The notes under the pieces: generated by a model
The model's input: the letters and a program-made list of their open reading frames with translations, nothing else
Told to the model about the DNA's origin: nothing
The model's database searches: none
From: CANHEE01 sp043777755
Lineage (GTDB): Bacteria > Bacteroidota > Bacteroidia > Chitinophagales > Saprospiraceae
Direction: 5' to 3'
Assembly: GCA_043777755.1 (NCBI GenBank)
Contig: JAYWHK010000033.1
Coordinates: 1 to 14,207, forward strand
Length of the DNA: 14,207 bases
In this document: positions 12,046-14,207 of the stretch, one piece after another
How positions within the stretch are numbered: the stretch's first letter is position 1
Layout: every line of letters begins with the position of its first letter
Position numbers and translations under genes: made by a program

Positions 12046-14097
12046 TTATTGAACAACAATCTTTTCCCTTATCATAATTTTGTTGTTTCGCCAAACTTGA
12101 AGGATGTAAATTCCTTTGGGTAAATTTGAAACGTCAATTTCATTTTTAGATTCAAAAACCACCTTTTCAAATACATTTTTTCCTTGCAAATCACTGATTA
12201 TCAATTTATTAAATGATTTATTTTCAAAATTAATAAATAATTTATCAGAAGTTGGGTTTGGATAAATCTGGTATTGAATTTCGTTTATTTCAGTGCTTGC
12301 AACTTTTGCTTTTAACTGAATAGACAATTCCAAAATACAACCAAAAGCATCTGTAACGGTCACAAAATAAATGCCCGCTGGCAGATTCTTGATAATGGAA
12401 GTGGTATCTCCTGTTTTCCATAAATAAGTGTAAGGAGGAATTCCACCTTGTATTTTGTCAATACCAATCGTGCCATTTGACAAAGTTCCAGTAGGATCTT
12501 TGAGTGTCAAGGCTTGTAATTGCAACACAAATTCGGGAACAATTGGAAGTGCTACACTCAGCGTATCTTTGCAACCTTCGCTATCGCTAACCGTAAAACT
12601 GTAATTACCGCCTTTAAGTCCTGTGATTTTGTCGCCTTGTTCAGCACCATTTTTCCACGTATATGTAAAAGGCAACGTACCTTCTTTGATGTCAAAAACG
12701 ATTTTATTACCTAAATTTCCTGCCGAACAGCCGCCTTTAATCACATTGGCAGATGCGACATCATAGAATTTTTGTACTTCATAAGGTCCAATATCTACTG
12801 CGCCGCCAACCCTTCGAGGTTTTCCATCTAAATCTGTTGTAATACCGAGTGAGTCAAGGGCAGCGTTGTCACCAGCGTTGATGCCAACGGGTGAGCATGG
12901 GTGAAGATGATATGAAACGGTATCTATAAATTTAGGGTTTTGATTAAAAACATTGTTTTTACAAGATTTCAGTGTATTCGTATTGCTCAAAAAAGGATTA
13001 TAAGAGAATATACTATCACAAATATTGTATTTATCAAAAATATTATTTTGAAAAAATAAATTAGAATAATTGGTTTCTATGAGCGGTTTTGTAGATAAAT
13101 TTTTTGAAAAAACATTACTGATAAATTTAATTTGATATTTACTTTCTAATGAGCTTTTTTCTATAAATAAAGCTTTTTTTAATTTATTATGAGCAAATAA
13201 ATTATTAATTATATTCAATTTAGATATATTAGTTGTTCCAGAAGCACTTAAAAAACTAAGTAGGATATTCTCATTGTCCGTAAATGATGAATTAAAAATA
13301 TTAATTTCAGATTCGGCAACTGATTTCAAAACCTGTCCTTTATTTTGAATAAATTTACACCTATTAATGTAATTATTAAAATAGGTCAAATCAATCGCTA
13401 GTCCATGATTTTTTATAAATATACAACTATTAAATTTTACAACTCTTGATATTTCTTTTTCATCAAATGCACCTGATGAAATACTTATACAAGGAGATAT
13501 ATTTTCATTTTGTTCTCCATTTTCAAGAAAATTACAATTATTAAAAATAAGTTGTGAATTGTTTTTAATGCAATAATAGAAAATTGCAGAACCTCCACCT
13601 GAAATATTACGTTCAAATTTATTGTTTGTGAATTGATAAGATGAATTTATATTTACTTCATCATGGATTGAAACTCCTCCTCCTTCATAAATAGCACTAT
13701 TATTTGTAAAAATAGTTGAGTCTATTTTAAAATCAGAATACTGACTACCATTCTGATAGTAAATGCCTGCTCCTCGAATTGAAATATTACTATCAAATTT
13801 TGAATTTTTCACTGTAAAGTGCTTTGTTACACCTTCACAATATAAACTGCCCCAAAGAGATTTATTTTTATAAAATAAACAATTATCAATAAAAACATTA
13901 AGGCTTTTTCCAAAGTCCGCTTTAAAATAAACCGCTCCACCGTTGTATATTGCAGTATTATTTTTGAAAATACAATTTTTAATTTTGACACCACCGTTTA
14001 GAGAATTAGCTTTAAAATAAACCGCTGAACCATTAAAATATTGTAAATCAGCATTTAATAACTCTGTACTGTTAGCATTTCCATTTTGAAAAATCAA
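12046..14097 (-). CDS. T9SS-sorted beta-helix / SprB-repeat surface protein, 5'-truncated
   Basis: A large surface protein that has lost its beginning. Residues 1 to about 380 are repeats with patterns such as NCIFKNNTAIYNGGAVYFKA, typical of a right-handed parallel beta-helix. About 390-442 (SPVGINAGDNAALD ... TTDLDGKPRRVGGAVDIGPYE) is the usual end of 'choice-of-anchor Q' Bacteroidota proteins. About 445-600 hold two SprB-like repeats (LPFTYTWKNG ... GGNYSFTVSDSEGC; IPPYTYLWKTGD ... AGIYFVTVTDAFGC), and about 602-683 a type A T9SS domain (YQIYPNPTSDKLFINF). The open frame begins at TTG 14097, but family-like sequence (VIDGLIFQNGNAN) continues upstream to about 14112, and a TAG closes the frame at 14134-14136. 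No signal peptide or promoter remains. Most likely a pseudogene caused by the adjacent IS630-type insertion. The beta-helix part is markedly more A/T-rich than its neighbours. Confidence 0.85.
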   Translation of the reverse strand: MIFQNGNANSTELLNADLQYFNGSAVYFKANSLNGGVKIKNCIFKNNTAIYNGGAVYFKADFGKSLNVFIDNCLFYKNKSLWGSLYCEGVTKHFTVKNSKFDSNISIRGAGIYYQNGSQYSDFKIDSTIFTNNSAIYEGGGVSIHDEVNINSSYQFTNNKFERNISGGGSAIFYYCIKNNSQLIFNNCNFLENGEQNENISPCISISSGAFDEKEISRVVKFNSCIFIKNHGLAIDLTYFNNYINRCKFIQNKGQVLKSVAESEINIFNSSFTDNENILLSFLSASGTTNISKLNIINNLFAHNKLKKALFIEKSSLESKYQIKFISNVFSKNLSTKPLIETNYSNLFFQNNIFDKYNICDSIFSYNPFLSNTNTLKSCKNNVFNQNPKFIDTVSYHLHPCSPVGINAGDNAALDSLGITTDLDGKPRRVGGAVDIGPYEVQKFYDVASANVIKGGCSAGNLGNKIVFDIKEGTLPFTYTWKNGAEQGDKITGLKGGNYSFTVSDSEGCKDTLSVALPIVPEFVLQLQALTLKDPTGTLSNGTIGIDKIQGGIPPYTYLWKTGDTTSIIKNLPAGIYFVTVTDAFGCILELSIQLKAKVASTEINEIQYQIYPNPTSDKLFINFENKSFNKLIISDLQGKNVFEKVVFESKNEIDVSNLPKGIYILQVWRNNKIMIREKIVVQ

Positions 14098-14112
14098 GCC
14101 GTCTATAACACT

Positions 14113-14207
14113 AGTGCCACGACCATTAAATGGCTAACGAATTAAGACTTACAAGGCTTACCATTATAAGACCACTTAAATGGCTTGGCTAAAACAGTAT
14201 TAAAGTA
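14113..14207 (-). mobile_element. End of an IS630-type insertion sequence (partial, runs off the window)
   Basis: The beta-helix gene frame loses homology near CTAG (14111-14114). IS630 elements insert at TA, often within CTAG, so the junction is probably the TA at 14112-14113. Beyond it lie about 28 non-coding bases, then the transposase end. The terminal sequence GACCATTAAATGGCT (14121-14135) recurs with one extra base at 14170-14185. Only one end is visible. Confidence 0.55.
14142..14207 (-). CDS. IS630-family transposase, C-terminal fragment (partial)
   Basis: On the minus strand an open frame enters from the window edge and ends at TAA 14142-14144, giving 21 residues that include LAKPFKWSYNGKP. 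The pattern 'AKPF-W-Y-GKP' close to the C-terminus is characteristic, from memory of the family, of IS630-type DDE transposases. The fragment is too short for domain proof, but its position, with the host gene frame breaking about 30 bases further on, supports the call. The catalytic DDE residues are outside the window. Confidence 0.6.
   Translation of the reverse strand, partial: YFNTVLAKPFKWSYNGKPCKS

Noticed and set aside
14118..14134. Natural N-terminal extension PFNGRGTS of the beta-helix protein
   Set aside because: The frame closes at a TAG right before it and the sequence is better explained as the IS630 tip read through the junction.

Overview
The window looks like a piece of chromosome from a low-GC member of the Bacteroidota, probably a Cytophagia-like or related gliding or soil/aquatic lineage. 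Three independent signs support this. Three predicted secreted proteins end in a type IX secretion (T9SS) C-terminal sorting domain. Several genes are preceded by the Bacteroidota -7 promoter box TAnnTTTG rather than a sigma-70 -10 box. Start regions are A/T-rich and lack obvious Shine-Dalgarno sequences. The genus cannot be resolved from the sequence alone.

Layout. On the minus strand, 200-1294 encodes tryptophan 2,3-dioxygenase and 1394-2251 encodes an RlpA-type lytic transglycosylase with a SPOR domain. Divergent from these, 2465-4296 carries a BadF-type N-acetylglucosamine kinase and 6-phosphofructokinase with overlapping stop and start codons, followed closely by a small T9SS cargo protein (4337-5260). 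A perfect 12-bp intrinsic-type terminator and a good promoter box separate that cargo gene from an SDR oxidoreductase of the peroxisomal trans-2-enoyl-CoA reductase / dienoyl-CoA reductase type (5347-6120). Next comes the most distinctive segment, 6130-6922: an IS200-like (REP-associated tyrosine, 'RAYT'-type) transposase bracketed by two cassettes, each made of two long perfect palindromes. After a terminator-like hairpin follow a T9SS-exported subtilisin-like protease (6996-9092), an unrecognised exported protein (9149-10297) containing an in-frame array of 7-bp repeats, and a patatin-like phospholipase (10298-11092) whose ATG touches the preceding stop codon. A YceI-family protein (11245-11841) has its own well-formed promoter. 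Two near-identical terminator hairpins, interleaved with a second family of small palindromes, separate it from a convergent minus-strand gene (12046-14097) for a beta-helix / SprB-repeat T9SS protein.

That last gene lacks its 5' end. Immediately upstream, the window edge encodes what reads as the C-terminus of an IS630-type transposase, so an insertion appears to have removed the signal peptide and promoter.

Most genes are ordinary housekeeping, cell-envelope or secretion functions. I see no defence system, CRISPR array, rRNA or tRNA. The parts worth a second look are the palindrome/transposase module with its paired-base substitutions, the heptanucleotide arrays inside or at the end of genes, the duplicated terminators, and the IS630 junction. 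No intergenic gap exceeds 300 bases.
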